A stretch of DNA of 64,000 nt from Notospermus geniculatus (GCA_002633025.1 NMRB01001405.1:121063-185062), one strand, 5' to 3'; counted from the first letter of the stretch, positions 21,077-32,339 are shown. The notes: a model not told the origin generated them from the sequence alone. Translations and numbers: made by a program.

Positions 21077-22650
21077 CGTGGAAACTTTTGGTACCTCCAA
21101 CGTTTTTCGCCCCAGCCGAGTTCGCTCCGTCCTGCGTCACATAATGGAATATGACGGTGAATTACAATGAGGAACTTTCCTGCCGCAAGAGGCCGCCTGT
21201 TAGCGGTCCAAGAACGTCACAAAATTCGACGTCAAAAGCGTGAGCCACCATGGCCACGGCGCCCACGTCATTATTGACGTCATATGTGGAATGGATTTCT
21301 GCCCTGTGACGTCAGATTTCATGACGTTCTTGGACCGCTAACTCGTAGCGGCCTCTGACGGCACGAAAGTTCCTCATTACGCTAGAAAATGCGAAAGCAG
21401 GACTCTGGTCTGTTTAGAAGAAGGATACACCTACAAAATGACACCTATTTTGTTCCGTTATCTTCATCAGAACAGCTCGGCAGAGGCGTGGAAACCTTTG
21501 GTACCTCCCGTCAAAAGTGTCTCCTTAGCCAATGTTTTTCGCCCCAGCCGAGTTCGCTCCGTCCTGCGTCACATAATGGAATATGACGGTGAATTACGCT
21601 AGAAAATGCGAAAGAAATTTTCGGGCGGAAGCTATTTTCAGTCCCTCCAAAAAATGTCCTGGGTCCATCCAATAAATCCAAAATAAGCCTGGCGAATAGG
21701 AAAAAACACCTTAATTTTCGGGCGGAAGCTATTTTCGGTCCCTCCAAAAAATGTCAGAGGCGTGGAAACTTTTGGTACCTCCAACGTTTTTCGCCCCAGC
21801 CGAGTTCGCTCCGTCCTGCGTCACATAATGGAATATGACGGTGAATTACGCTAGAAAATGCGAAAGCAGGACTCTGGTCTGTTTAGAAGAAGGATACACC
21901 TACAAAATGACACCAATTTTGTTCCGCTATCTTCATCAGAACAGCTCGGCAGGAGGTGTGGAAACTTTTGGTATCTCCAACGTTTTTCGCCCAAGACCAG
22001 TTCGCTCGGTCCTGCGTTACATAATGGAATATGGCGGCGAATTACGGTACGAAATGCGAAAGCAGGACTCTGGTCTGTTTAGAAGAAGGATACACCTACA
22101 AAATGACACCAATTGTGTCCCGTTATCTTCATCAGAACAGCTCGGCAGAGGCCTGCAAACCTTTGGTACCTCCCGTCAAAAGTGTCTCCTTACCAAAGGT
22201 GTTTCGCCCAAGCCGAGTTCGCTCCGTCCTGCGTCAGATAATGGAATGATGGGGAATTTCTTTAGAAAATGCGAAAGCAGGACTCTGGTCTGTTTAGAAG
22301 AAGGACACACCTACAAAATGACACCAATTTTGTTCCGTTAACTTCATCACAACATGCAGCTCGGCATAGGTGTGGAAACGTTTGGTACCTCCCGTCAAAA
22401 GTGTCTCCTAGCCAAAGTTCTTCGCCCAAGCCGTGTTCGCTCCGTCCTGCGTCACATAATGGAATATGACGGTGAATTACGCTACAAAATGCGAAAGCAG
22501 GACTCTGGTATGTTTAGAAGAAGGATACACCTACAAAATGACACCAATTGCGTCCCGTTATCTTCATCAGAACAGCTCGGCAGAGGCCTGCAAACCTTTG
22601 GTACCTCCCGTCAAAAGTGTCTCCTTACCCAAGGTGTTTCGCCCAAGCCG
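21068..22650. repeat. ~200-bp satellite-like array
   Basis: Six to seven diverged units, each with GAGGCGTGGAAACTTTTGGT, TCGCTCCGTCCTGCGTCACA, GAAAGCAGGACTCTGGTCTG and CATCAGAACAGCTCGG. The frame stays open over several units (for example 21835-22341), which is a by-product of the repeat; I do not call a gene. Confidence 0.88.
21187..21355. mobile_element. Foldback MITE
   Basis: Arms GAGGCCGC...GTTAGCGGTCCAAGAACGTC and its complement GACGTTCTTGGACCGCTAAC enclose a TGACGT-rich centre. Confidence 0.8.
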
Positions 22651-22651
22651 A

Positions 22652-22746
22652 CCGAAGCCATCGTTAGGTTAACGATGTCGTTACGCTATGCATTTTACCA
22701 TTTCACCATTTTCAACGAAAATCGTCAACCTAACGATGGCTTCAGG
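22652..22746. mobile_element. Short foldback element
   Basis: Inverted ends GAAGCCATCGTTAGGTTAAC and TCAACCTAACGATGGCTTC, 95 bp in total. Confidence 0.7.
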
Positions 22747-22933
22747 AACATGGGCCCTGGTCCGTAAAAAATCTATCAAATGGACTTCAGCGTTGTCGTA
22801 TCCGGAAAACTAGCGCAAACGGACTGGAAACCAACCGGATCCGTGAACCAATGAACCTTGCTTTATAATATCTTTGCATTTTAAATGAAGTTTTTCCCGT
22901 TCTTTATGTGCCTTAATATAGGATGAACAAACA

Positions 22934-23011
22934 ATGCAAGACAAGTTCATCAACTTCCTCATCGACAGAGATATTGATGAGACACAGTTGTCCATGATAA
23001 AAGATGAAAAG
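22934..23011 (+). CDS. SAM-HECT gene, exon 1
   Basis: The ATG at 22934 opens 26 codons (MQDKFINFLIDRDIDETQLS onward) ending at AAG|GTAATG, phase 0. Joined to the acceptor at 25470 it forms the first half of a SAM-like helical bundle. The 2,458-bp intron is full of MITEs. No TATA box could be singled out upstream. Confidence 0.75.
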
Positions 23012-23061
23012 GTAATGATCTGAAAATGACCTGGGCAGTGATTGCCACACTCTAAAATTTG

Positions 23062-23412
23062 CTGGGTTAAATTTGACCCAAATTGGGTTGATTTTTACCC
23101 AGTAATAAGATTAATATGCAATCAACCAAAGGCTGGGTTAAAATGACCCAATTAATTGGGTCAGCATGTTCAACCCAGTAACTGGGTCATTTATTCTGAC
23201 CCAATATTTGGATCATATTTATTAGCCAAATCCTGGCTCATTATACTGTATTTGGGTCATTATTTCGGCTGTATTTTACCTCATTTTCCTGACCCAGTTA
23301 GGCTACTGTGTTGAATATGGTGACCCAATTAATTGGGTGAACTCAACCCACCATTTGGTTGAGTGCATATTAATCTTATTGGGTCAAAATCAACCCAATT
23401 TGGGTCAAATCT
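23062..23412. mobile_element. MITE with GGGTTAAATTTGACCC-type ends, in the SAM-HECT intron
   Basis: About 350 bp. Ends read CTGGGTTAAATTTGACCCAA and TTGGGTCAAATCTGAC inverted, with many internal GACCCA/TGGGTC blocks and shared subterminal CAGTAATAAGATTAATATGC-like sequence. Confidence 0.85.
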
Positions 23413-23521
23413 GACACAGGAAATATCAGGGCAGTATGCCGAGTCGCACTTCGGACTTATAAAGCCGTCCTTTAAAATTCTTATGGAGTGGTACATTAGG
23501 CGATTTTTTGAAACGATAGCT

Positions 23522-23654
23522 AAGGCCGTGTTTACCTGACACCCGTTTTCCGTTATGCGATACGTTTTTTCATCTCAATCTGTACATGAGCCAATGCTTT
23601 TGTGGATAACGTCGCCTCGCATAACGGAAAACGGACGTCAGGTAAACACGGCTT
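23522..23654. mobile_element. Foldback MITE
   Basis: Ends GGCCGTGTTTACCTGAC...CGTTTTCCGTTATGCGA with inverted copies; 133 bp. Confidence 0.85.
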
Positions 23655-24413
23655 AAGATTGTAACGTCTCACCGATCAGACGAAACACACCGAACGACAG
23701 AGTAGCAGCTCAACTACTCAAGAGAGGACTGTATACTCAAGCTGATAAAAGGTGGCGCTCCAGATCACTGTGCAGGGACGAAGTCAATGAACTCTCACTC
23801 AAAGATTTTAATAGAGAACACGTGTATTAAACATGAGACGACAATAAATGATACAATAACAATATCTCAGTGCAATGACAAAGATACAGATAAATATGAG
23901 ATACAAATACAATATGATGCCAAAAGCAACGACTCTTCTCCACTCCGACTCGATTTCTTCTTCGCTCATCACTCCCCGACTACTTCACCTACCACACCGC
24001 TATATGCCGTGCATATGCTGTACATCGAACGTAGGCTACATGTACATGTATATCGAACACTCGAAATTCACTCCGGCCGACTCCCACATCTCACGACCGA
24101 CAAAACGAACGTCAAATTCACCGTCTCCAACGATGACCGACTCAACTAGGCGAAATAAAGATTCTTGAATAAGCCTACTTGATGCTTCAACTCGACGCAT
24201 CCACGATCACAGACGTCCATAAATCAACCGACAATCATCTTTTGCAAACTCGACCAGAAAACCCCGCCAACAACAAGAAGCCATGCCGCTTCTGCTGAGA
24301 CATGTGCTTTTACACAATAGTTTAGTTTTAATACCCTGTCCAGGTGGCGCCACCAGGAACACGAAAACCGCGAAGACAGGTTGTGACACTAATACGGAAC
24401 AAAGATAAACTTC
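23655..24413. other. Intronic DNA, possible solo-LTR-like stretch
   Basis: 23700-24190 ends in an AATAAAGATTCTTGAATAA-type sequence that resembles an LTR polyadenylation region, but I found no matching second copy or duplication. Confidence 0.25.
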
Positions 24414-24568
24414 GGTTTAAAGCGAATCGAAAGCGAAAAAATTTGAATGCAAAAGGGGACGAATCTTTGTTTACAAACACTCATTTCCTGCATTCTGATT
24501 GGCTGTGAGGGCAATGTTTACAAACATCATCCTTGTGTTTACAAGTCCGCTTTCGATTCGCTTTAACC
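24414..24568. mobile_element. Foldback MITE
   Basis: Ends GGTTTAAAGCGAATCGAAAG and CTTTCGATTCGCTTTAACC, inverted; 155 bp. Confidence 0.85.
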
Positions 24569-24810
24569 AGCGGCTTTTCTGAAAACCACTATATATGTCA
24601 AAGTAAATATTTTTACGTTTAGAATGTTTGGCTATCAGCAATTTATAAAATCGAAAAATTCGCTTCGCTTAAAAACTGTTTGTCAAGTAGGCCTTAAATT
24701 GTATATCAAGCCACGAAAGACAAATTTTGCGAGCTTCATCACTAGGCCTACAGCTTTAATTTCTAGCTTAGAAAGAAGGGATGGTACGAACTCGCTAATA
24801 GTGTGTCTAT

Positions 24811-25305
24811 AAGCCGCATTTACATTATATGAGGCATTCTACTCGCTGGTTCGACAAAGTAATTCGCTGGCTACGCCATTTTTCGCCTGGCGGCGAGCCC
24901 AGGAACCATTGCGTCAAGAGATATTAACCCGTTCCCACCAAATAGGTATGATACAACATGTAGGCCTATCCATCGCAATTCACGAAGTGGTATTAACCCC
25001 TTCCCACCCAATGGGTGAAATTTGATATCTATCTCGATTCACCAAGAGATATTAACCCCTTCCTATCAGCTGAGCGCAAGGCCCATGGGCCTCTTGTCTA
25101 TAGTCATGCCGCTTATTCCGTCATTCAACAATAGAAGTGGACACTTTTTACAGGGGGACATTCTATTCGGCTACACCGGTACACTATTTTAACCGGAGCA
25201 AATTCGCTTAACCCGGGGCAAACTCGTTTAACCCGGGGTAAATTCGTTTAACCAAGAGCAAGTGCGTTTATCCCCGGGCAAATTCGTGCAGTGTAAATGC
25301 GGCTT
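24811..25305. mobile_element. MITE with AAGCCGCATTTACA ends, itself carrying nested repeats
   Basis: Left end AAGCCGCATTTACA, right end TGTAAATGCGGCTT. Inside: copies of the GGTGGGAAGGGGTTAA repeat (24905-25100), a segment 25105-25190 that recurs inverted at 31128-31200, and TTTAACCCGGGGCAAA units near 25185-25280. Confidence 0.75.
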
Positions 25306-25469
25306 AATGTGTTTGAGATTTTTTTCTATAATAGATCAACACGGATGAAACAATGCCGTACTCGCCCATCGTTGTGCTGAGGACAGACAACCGCGCACAC
25401 CACTCGAACTCCTAAAATGCATGTTAATAGTACAAGCATTCAGTTCAGCATGCTTTTTTAAAATTTCAG

Positions 25470-26420
25470 ATTGAAGTCACAACCGTTCTGCACATGAATG
25501 ATTCGCAGTTGGCAGTGTACATACCGCGACTTGGAGATAGAATCGCAGTCGTGCAGTTCTGCAAGAAGCTGACGAAAAGTGACGAGACCAAAACTCATGC
25601 TGAAAAGAGGAAAAGCCATCTCCTCGAAAAGCTGAGAAATAAATTCAAACGCCAAGACGATGGGGAACAGGAGGCTACCTCGGATTCAAAACGAAACCGT
25701 AGGCCTACCTCCAATAAAAAAACACGCCTTGTAGAGATAGGTTGGCTGGATTATGAACGGGCTTCTGGGGAATACAAACAGGTGCGGACAAAAAAAGGTG
25801 GAGGCACTCGCCGCGTCGCTGTTGAGAAGACTGCAAGAAAACAACAACTTCTGCAGTTGGGTAAAAACCTTTTCTTCCCAGAGGGAAAATCACCCAAAGG
25901 AGACATGGCTGATTTTTTGTTTACTTTGAAAGACTTTAAAGAGACCGAGTTCGACGAAGACATCACTGTCGGCGAAATTTATGACAAAACCAGTATCCAC
26001 ACGCTGAGGTTTTATTTGGCCACCCGCAAGAAGGAGCCAAGCGACGATGACGATGACAGTGACATCATGAAAGCTACGATTTCCATACCACCACCTTCTC
26101 CAGTTGCTTCAGATCCTTTGGAGCCCGCAGCATTTGAAGAAGTTGCAACTAGCTATCAATCGATTCTTGGCGAAGCAGCGGCTGCAATTCCGGTTGCAGT
26201 CACCCAGGCGTCACCCATTTATGTGAATGATTACCAGATTCAGGACATTGTGGGCTCTGTACCTCAGTCTGCCTCAACTCCAGTCACTGAGTCTACCTAC
26301 GTACTGCAGTCACCCGACAGTGAAATACAGTTCGGTGCCGAAGGGAATGTCTATGGGCTCCTACCGGCGGTGCTTGATGACACAATTCCACAATTCAGCA
26401 ACAGATCGAGAGGCCTCAAA
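25470..26420 (+). CDS. SAM-HECT gene, exon 2, N-terminal and linker region
   Basis: A TTTCAG acceptor at 25464-25469 starts the exon in the frame that exon 1 requires. The first residues complete the SAM-like domain (MNDSQLAVYIPRLGDRIAVV). A basic region (KRKSHLLEKLRNKFKRQ, then KTARKQQLLQLGKNLFFPEG) and a conserved-looking block (DFLFTLKDFKETEFDEDITV, then LRFYLATRKK) follow. Next is an acidic Asp run near 26045-26065 and a Pro/Ser/Thr-rich linker. SAM domains bind other proteins, so this part probably selects partners or substrates. The frame shifts at about 26400-26425 before the HECT part. Confidence 0.75.
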
Positions 26421-27400
26421 CTTTGGTGTACATTAGGCGCAACTTCTGTTTAACAGATGTGATTGAGGCCTTCTCAACTGATGAAATTCTCAACCAAAGA
26501 ATCCAGATAGTGTGGAAATTGGAAAACGGTCAAACAGAGGAAGGAGTCGGGGACGGGGTATACCGCGACTGTTTGGCCCAGTTCTGGGAAGAGTTCTACG
26601 GGCAGTGCACGGTGGGGTCTGGATATAAGGTACCCATCTTACGCCATGATTTTACTGCAGAGAAGTGGCGCGCTGTCGCCAGGGTATTCCTTGTGGGTTG
26701 GCGTGAATTCAAATACCTGCCGATACAAATTGCTTTACCGTTCGTGGAAGAGGCAATTTACGGGCGTGTGTTCAGTGATCTCACCGACGCTTTTTTGAAA
26801 TATGTTGATGGCGTTGAGAGGGTAGTTCTTGAGAAAGCACTTTCTGACACTTCCTCCGTAGATGAAGATGAACTGATTGAAGTTCTCGATCAGTACAACT
26901 GTAGAAAACGTGTGACCAATGAGAACATCAAAGCCGTGGTGAAGGAACTGGCCCACAAAGAAATCATACAGGTTCCGATGTACGTTATCGATTGCTGGCG
27001 CCCCATTCTTGCACCCATGGCTTTCCACAATCACGAGGAGTTACAGTCACACTACACGATCCTGATACCTGACAACATGAAAGTTGTGAAAGCACTTGTA
27101 TTTCCAGAGGCACTACAACAAGAAGAAAAAACAACTGCAGGATATCTGAGGAAATATGTAAAAGGGCTGGATGAAGTTCATCTGAAACGGTTTCTTAGAT
27201 ATTGCACAGGGTCTGATTTGATGATAACTGAACATATTTCTGTTCAGTTCTCCAGCCTGACGGGTTTGCAAAGACGACCTCTTGGACACACATGTTCACA
27301 CCTGCTTGAACTGCCAGTAAATTACGACAACTTTCCCCAATTCCGTACAGAATTCAACAATGTGTTGGAAAGCAACATATGGGTAATGGACATGCCATAA
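26421..27400 (+). pseudogene. HECT-type E3 ubiquitin-ligase-like domain of the SAM-HECT gene (frameshifted)
   Basis: About 325 residues in the frame +2 relative to the linker. The N-lobe shows VYRDCLAQFWEEF and KVPILRHDFTAEKWRAV; the C-lobe has the active-site pattern GHTCSHLLELP with Cys at codon 291 (27293-27295), as in HECT enzymes where this Cys accepts ubiquitin. The tail after it (34 residues) has the usual length. The final aromatic-acidic residues differ from classic HECT ends. The single shift from the linker frame may be a real lesion, an unrecognised mini-intron or an assembly error. After the stop, another frame stays open to about 27525; I do not recognise it. Confidence 0.75.
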
Positions 27401-28205
27401 AGTATCGTGAGCTGAATGGCCGCCTCCCTGTGACTGATTTAGACAAACTCAGGAAGTGGTACACTAATGGAAGTCATGATATTTTTAGAATGCCCACTGA
27501 AAGGCAGGCGCTGAAGATGGTGTAATCATGATCAATCATTGATTGAGTGAAATCACTCACTGTTTGTTTTTTTCATATCTTTTTATCTTCTGCCAAGCTA
27601 CCTATGCGGCCGCAGCTTGATTTATTCAGGTTCTTGACACTTCGATTTCATGCAAATTTGGGAAGCTTTATGCCATTTCANTAAAGTCAGTTCCAAAAAT
27701 TCAACTGGCCGTAACTTCCGTCAAAAGAATTTCCGGAAGTGACGGGAAAGTTTTTCATGTACAGGAAGCCATTCTCTATCAATCTAGATAGTTTGGCAAA
27801 TTTCATACCAAAAATCCCACGGGACTCTAATTTCGCCCATTTCACACCTGACTGGAGTAACGAGTTAAAAAATGGAGCCTGACACATGGCGGCCATCTTG
27901 AAATCCAACATGGCGCCCATCTGACATAAATTTTGGGGGTTCCATGTTGTTCCCTGATATCCAAAACATGGGTAAAGACACTTTATTTTCAGTGCTATGA
28001 GCAATAGGACCTGAGATATTGCCAAAAAATGGCTATTTTGGCGGCCATATTTAAAACCAATATGGTGGCCACCAGGGGGCGCAAATTTTTGGGGTCCATT
28101 TTTTTTCATGATCCTTAGGTATCAAAGTACCCATGTGGGGAGTTTCATGCTTTCTTGAAGAATTGAAAGATTCTGGTGAAAATCAACCCTTAACCGCTCT
28201 ACTAC
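27401..28205. repeat. Interspersed repeat with ATGGCGGCC-type blocks
   Basis: 27690-28130 contains GGCGGCCATCTTGAAATCCAACATGGCG-like modules (given here only in part: CATCTTGAAATCCAACATGG) repeated at about 130-bp spacing with GGTGGCCACC. One N at 27681. No gene. Confidence 0.5.
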
Positions 28206-28347
28206 GGTGACAGACTAGCGCGTAAGCAGCGCGTCCGTAGCGTTATACCAATCCGTGAGGCGGTAACACAGACCGAAACAGCTATCGAAGGGTCTGAGAT
28301 TGGTGGAACGCGTGCAGGACGCGCTGCGTACGCGGCAGTCTGTCACC
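28206..28347. mobile_element. Foldback MITE 1 of a consecutive pair
   Basis: Ends GGTGACAGACTAGCGCG and GCGGCAGTCTGTCACC. Confidence 0.8.
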
Positions 28348-28360
28348 GGCTTAAAGCCTA

Positions 28361-28538
28361 GGGCGGCGCACACGAGCGCCTCAATCTGGGCGACCGCCGA
28401 CGAGACTAGTGGCGCGACTGACCGATTCGTCGGCCGACTTGGCTTCCGACCGCCAAAGCGACAAGAATTGGCGCTTCTCCGTCGGAAGCCTAGTCGGCCG
28501 ACGAATCGGTCAAAAAAGTCGCTCGTGTGCGCCGCCCT
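28361..28538. mobile_element. Foldback MITE 2 of a consecutive pair
   Basis: Ends GGGCGGCGCACACGAGCG and CGCTCGTGTGCGCCGCC, with a second inverted pair inside (GACCGATTCGTCGGCCGACT and its complement). Confidence 0.8.
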
Positions 28539-28999
28539 TTACGCTCAGTAAAAACGGATATCGCTCCGTAGGTCGACAGACTGTTTCCACTGGCTGGTTT
28601 ATCGCCGATTTCATTTTTCACGGGCGATTCAACATCCCTCATGTCCCTTGGGACAAAGTAGCCATGTGAAGACATGATTTTTTTTTGCTGCTACAGCGAT
28701 AGTTATCGCTCGTGGCTTTCTCGGTCATTTTCAGTGGCCATCTGAAGAGTGACATCGCATCTCGATGCGATTGCTTTTTTAAAGCCTAATGCCTAGGTCA
28801 CAAATGCACCGGGCCCCGTACGATTTTCCCCACCCAGCGGCTTGCTGTGGATTTTAGAGACTGAAACTCGGATCTAAGATGAATTATGATGAAATCACCT
28901 CAATGGATAAGCGGAAATTGGACTGGATCAAACTGGGCACTCTACAAATTGGCCAAAATATCTGTTTTTACTCGCCGTACAGGCGCCGGAGTGGATAGG

Positions 29000-29231
29000 C
29001 CTATGTGACCTAAGCATTATGCCGCAAGGTGCCCGGCTGCGGCCCGGCCGGGGAATTCTCACGGCGCCCGTCCGGTTGCCATGCGGCATCCTTGAGCACC
29101 GCATGGGGCCAGTCAATCTTTTTTACGATAATTGTCAGAAAAATCGTCCGGAGTCTGCCCACAGCCCGCCCTGGCACCGGCAGGAGCCCGTACGGGACCG
29201 CAGAAGCCCGTAAGGGACCCGCCATGGCAAT
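29000..29231. other. GC-rich stretch next to foldback
   Basis: GC-rich DNA (CTGCGGCCCGGCCGGGG near 29038) with several CCCGTA/TACGGG inverted blocks; probably part of an older foldback element whose other arm lies near 29395-29525. No gene. Confidence 0.35.
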
Positions 29232-29380
29232 AGGGAGGTTTAGAAATCAAACGATAAACGTGAACGTTAACGACAACGTTATTTTCTACAGAAAAATGCA
29301 ACACAAAATCTGATTAATGTGTAGTGAAAATAACGTTGTCGTTAACGTTTACGTTTATCGTTTGTTTTCTAAACCTCCCT
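29232..29380. mobile_element. Foldback MITE with AGGGAGGTTTAGAAA ends
   Basis: Arms of about 55 bp contain AACGATAAACGTGAACGTTA; loop about 40 bp. Confidence 0.85.
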
Positions 29381-29921
29381 ACTAATGGGTCTTCTACGGA
29401 CTTTCTACGGGCTAGTGGTCAGATGAAAACGCCGGGAGATTTGGGAAAACAGCCAGCTAATTACCGCGGCGCCCGCACAGCTGGTGAAAAATGTCCCGCT
29501 GCCCGTGGGAACCGTAAGGCTACGGTTACACCGAACGCGATTCCGAAATTCGCGAAGCCGATTCGGACAGCGATTTCTCGCTTATTTGTACTGCAAACAT
29601 AGAAAATCACGGAAGAGATGGCCCGGGTTTTTGGGTCCATGATATTTAGAAGATTCGCCGTCTATGGTGAATTATTAGCAATTAGTTTGGAAGTTATTGG
29701 ACAAATGACCAAGCAACTTGTTGATCATAGCACTTTATTCATTGTAATACAGTAGGTTTATCAATGCAACCCTGAACTCGCTTGGAAAATCACGCGGCGT
29801 CACAGCTCTCAAATGCCCCAGGAGCATATAGGCGTTTCATTGAAAGGATTTGAAAGCGTATCACGTCGCGTGATCCGCGGCGTGAAAACGCGCTCACGCT
29901 ACCGCTCATGTGGAAACGTAT

Positions 29922-30058
29922 GGTTACACCGAACGCGTTTCGTATATTCGCGCAGCAAAGTCTTTGTTATTTTTCGCTGCACTGCAGGCAGACAAAGGCT
30001 TCCGAAGCGTAAATTGCGCGCGTTGCCCTGCCGCACGGGAATTCGCGTTCGGTGTAAG
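29922..30058. mobile_element. Foldback MITE (triplet, first)
   Basis: Ends GGTTACACCGAACGCG and CGCGTTCGGTGTAA. Confidence 0.8.
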
Positions 30059-30060
30059 CC

Positions 30061-30204
30061 TACGTGTATACCGAACGCGATTCGCATGCGATTGGGCAAC
30101 GCGTGCGATTTTTGCTTTGAGAGCCTTTGTTTGCGTGCAGTGCGGCGGAAAATAACAAAGCCTTTGACGCACAGGACGACGGATCGCGTTCGGTATACAC
30201 GTAG
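30061..30204. mobile_element. Foldback MITE (triplet, second)
   Basis: Ends TACGTGTATACCGAACGCGA and its complement. It shares the ACCGAACGCG core with the preceding element and lies head-to-tail with it. Confidence 0.8.
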
Positions 30205-30213
30205 CCTAACCAT

Positions 30214-30347
30214 AAAGGTCTCCGGCCACTTGTGCGTTTGTCGCTCCGTCATGCGTTTTTTCAATTGTTTGGAAGCAGAGCGGCGGAAAATAACAAAAGA
30301 TCTGACGCATGACGGAGCGACAAACGCACAAGTGGCCGGAGACCTTT
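30214..30347. mobile_element. Foldback MITE (triplet, third)
   Basis: Ends AAGGTCTCCGGCCACTTGTG and its complement. Arms are about 45 bp and nearly perfect. Confidence 0.8.
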
Positions 30348-30638
30348 ACAGCGATTTCCCGCCACGGCTTTTTCTCTCGCTGGCGATGCGCTGCTCTTGG
30401 CGTTTTTGGCATTTTGACGAGCGTTTTGAATGCGATATCGCCAACAGCGATTAAAACGCCCGCCAAACCGACCCTTTAGTGTGTTTTTCATTGCCCGGTT
30501 GCAAGGCAATGAAAAAAACCAGAAATTTCTTTTTATGAATCGGGCAATACGACTCGGAGGCATTCTGAGTCATTATGCCGGAACCGTGTCTTGCGGAATC
30601 ACTGATAAAGTCAACTGAGGGAAAATAAAGCAATACAT

Positions 30639-30974
30639 CTAAAGCATGTATTGGGTGACAAGTTCGTTTCTCAGGGTGATGTAAAGGTGTGTTGCCTCGT
30701 CTGCATCATTTGGACGTCCAAGTCCATTTTCCATCATCAGAATGCTGCACAGTTCGAACATGTCCTCGTCACATGGGAAGTCCGATTTGAAGGTACACTC
30801 TTCACGGCAGAGTAGAAGCTTCTCGTTATTTTCGAACGGACACAAATAGTCGCTGCAACCTAGTGTCTCCGGCACTGTGTACAATAGAAATGGTTTACCA
30901 TGGGGTACAGCCATGTTACCGTAGCGTCGAATTCTATGTACATTCCAGAGGTGACGAACTTCGTCCAGTTCTCT
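30639..30974 (-). CDS. IS3EU-like transposase, exon 2
   Basis: The acceptor TTGCTTCTTTCAG on the minus strand precedes codon AGA at 30974; the frame is open to the stop at 30639 (111 codons). It begins RELDEVRHLWNVHRIRRYG, matching the C-terminal block of the rve-type transposase family, and ends with an ILMMENGLGRPNDADEA helix. Confidence 0.8.
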   Translation of the reverse strand, partial: RELDEVRHLWNVHRIRRYGNMAVPHGKPFLLYTVPETLGCSDYLCPFENNEKLLLCREECTFKSDFPCDEDMFELCSILMMENGLGRPNDADEATHLYITLRNELVTQYML

Positions 30975-31505
30975 CTGAAAGAAGCAAGATACATGTATTT
31001 TGTTCTTGTTGAAATGATGAAGAAAAATGATTGCTATGTTTTCGCGTGGTGTGGTGAAAGAGAATGGACAAGGAGACATGGGGTTCAATGGCTAATAATT
31101 ATAAAAGACAGCAAATGCTTTATTACATGTACTGGTGTAGCCGAATAGAATGTCCCCCTGTAAAAAGTGTCCACTTCTATTGTTGAATGACGGAATAAGC
31201 GACATGGGTATAGAAACCAATCTGCAGAGATTAATCTGTAACAATAGCATCTCTTGTTCATGGGACAGTTTTTCCTGGGGACATTCTTTCCCTTTACACC
31301 TGTACATTTTTTTCAAGTTTTGCAGTTCATTTACATTGGATCTCGCTGTGGAAATATTAAGTAAAAGCATTGTGCTAACTTTTATGAATACCATCGACTG
31401 TCGTTTTTGCCTGCATTCGCTTTTGCCTGAACACGGACATAAACTTCCTGAGATACCGCATCAAACTGTACTGTACTAAAATACACAATTTGTCTGTATG
31501 CACAC
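30975..31505 (-). other. Intron of the transposase gene
   Basis: 531 bp, CAG|GTGTGC donor at 31506/31505 and TTTCAG|AGA acceptor, phase 0. It includes a segment (31128-31200) shared with 25105-25190, which lies in the SAM-HECT intron of the same element. Confidence 0.75.
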
Positions 31506-32339
31506 CTGAATCACCTCTTGGAAGCAAAATCTGACCAACTCCTTATCTCGCTCTTCGCCGTTAAAAAGACCATGGTGCTGAAGCTCTTGAAACAAGGTCA
31601 TCCAAAATTGTATGTTTTGTTTCCTTAGGATACCCCACCACGATTCGATTCGCTGATTTGCAGTACTTCGACCATAGAGGTAGCTGTGAGGTCCAGCCAA
31701 TTCGTCCTCATCGTCTTCTCGAAGGAATTCTTGCATCTGTGCCAAACTGCCGTTTTCGGTACCGCGGTCCATTCTTATTCGGCGTGGACATCCACCGAGT
31801 TCACCAAGTGTGGAAACGAAGTAACCAGCTATCACCTTTGGGTCGCTATTGGTTCTGTAAGATTCCAACCATAGTACAAATCTTGAAAAGCCATCTATGC
31901 ATCCATTTATGCATATCCCAAACGGCTTAAGTTTGTCGTACGAGTCCACATGCCAGAGATAGTTCGGTCCTTTCGCTAAGTAACGACGCCTCACAAGTCT
32001 CCTTCTGCGCCTGCGTTCTACTCCGGCAGGATCAATAATAGTGAGAAGGATGCGTACCATTTCCCTGCTGACAGTTAGTCCATTGTTAAGGCATTTCAGG
32101 TGCATAAATCGGTAGCCATGGAGTTGTCCTGATGACGCAACTTGTCGTTCAAGAAAGCTAATCACATCCTCTAAATCAGAGTGATTCTTCCTGCGGCGCA
32201 GCCCCAAACGGGCCAAAATACGCCGGAGTTGCCGTCCACCAAGATATATATCGAAACGGTACCTCAGCATATCTAATATCTCATTTTGGGCGAGTCCTAA
32301 ACCAAAGAGCATACGGATTGCAGTGTCTCGGGCATCCAT
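31506..32339 (-). CDS. IS3EU-like transposase, exon 1 (rve/DDE core)
   Basis: I chose the ATG at 32339 (MDARDTAIRML); the frame extends to a GTG at 32348 but no further ATG is present, and the 22-bp array begins just upstream. Residues 1-50 form a helix-turn-helix region (GLGLAQNEILDMLRYRFDI). After a basic RRRRRR stretch comes an integrase-type core: Asp132 in YLWHVDSYDKL, Asp191 in IRMDRGTENG, and Glu232 in NQRIESWWG. Exon 1 gives 278 codons; with exon 2 the protein is about 389 residues, a complete and undamaged transposase. It probably acts on the TACGGTGG ends of this element. Confidence 0.85.

Noticed and set aside
21835-22341. 168-codon ORF
   Set aside because: Made of repeated satellite units; no domain, no splice or start context.
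23700-24190. Possible solo LTR
   Set aside because: AATAAA and promoter-like stretches are suggestive but no TG...CA boundaries with duplication or second copy were found.
29813-30454. 213-codon plus-strand ORF and several overlapping ORFs on both strands
   Set aside because: It runs through three consecutive foldback elements; open frames on both strands reflect palindromic GC-rich sequence.
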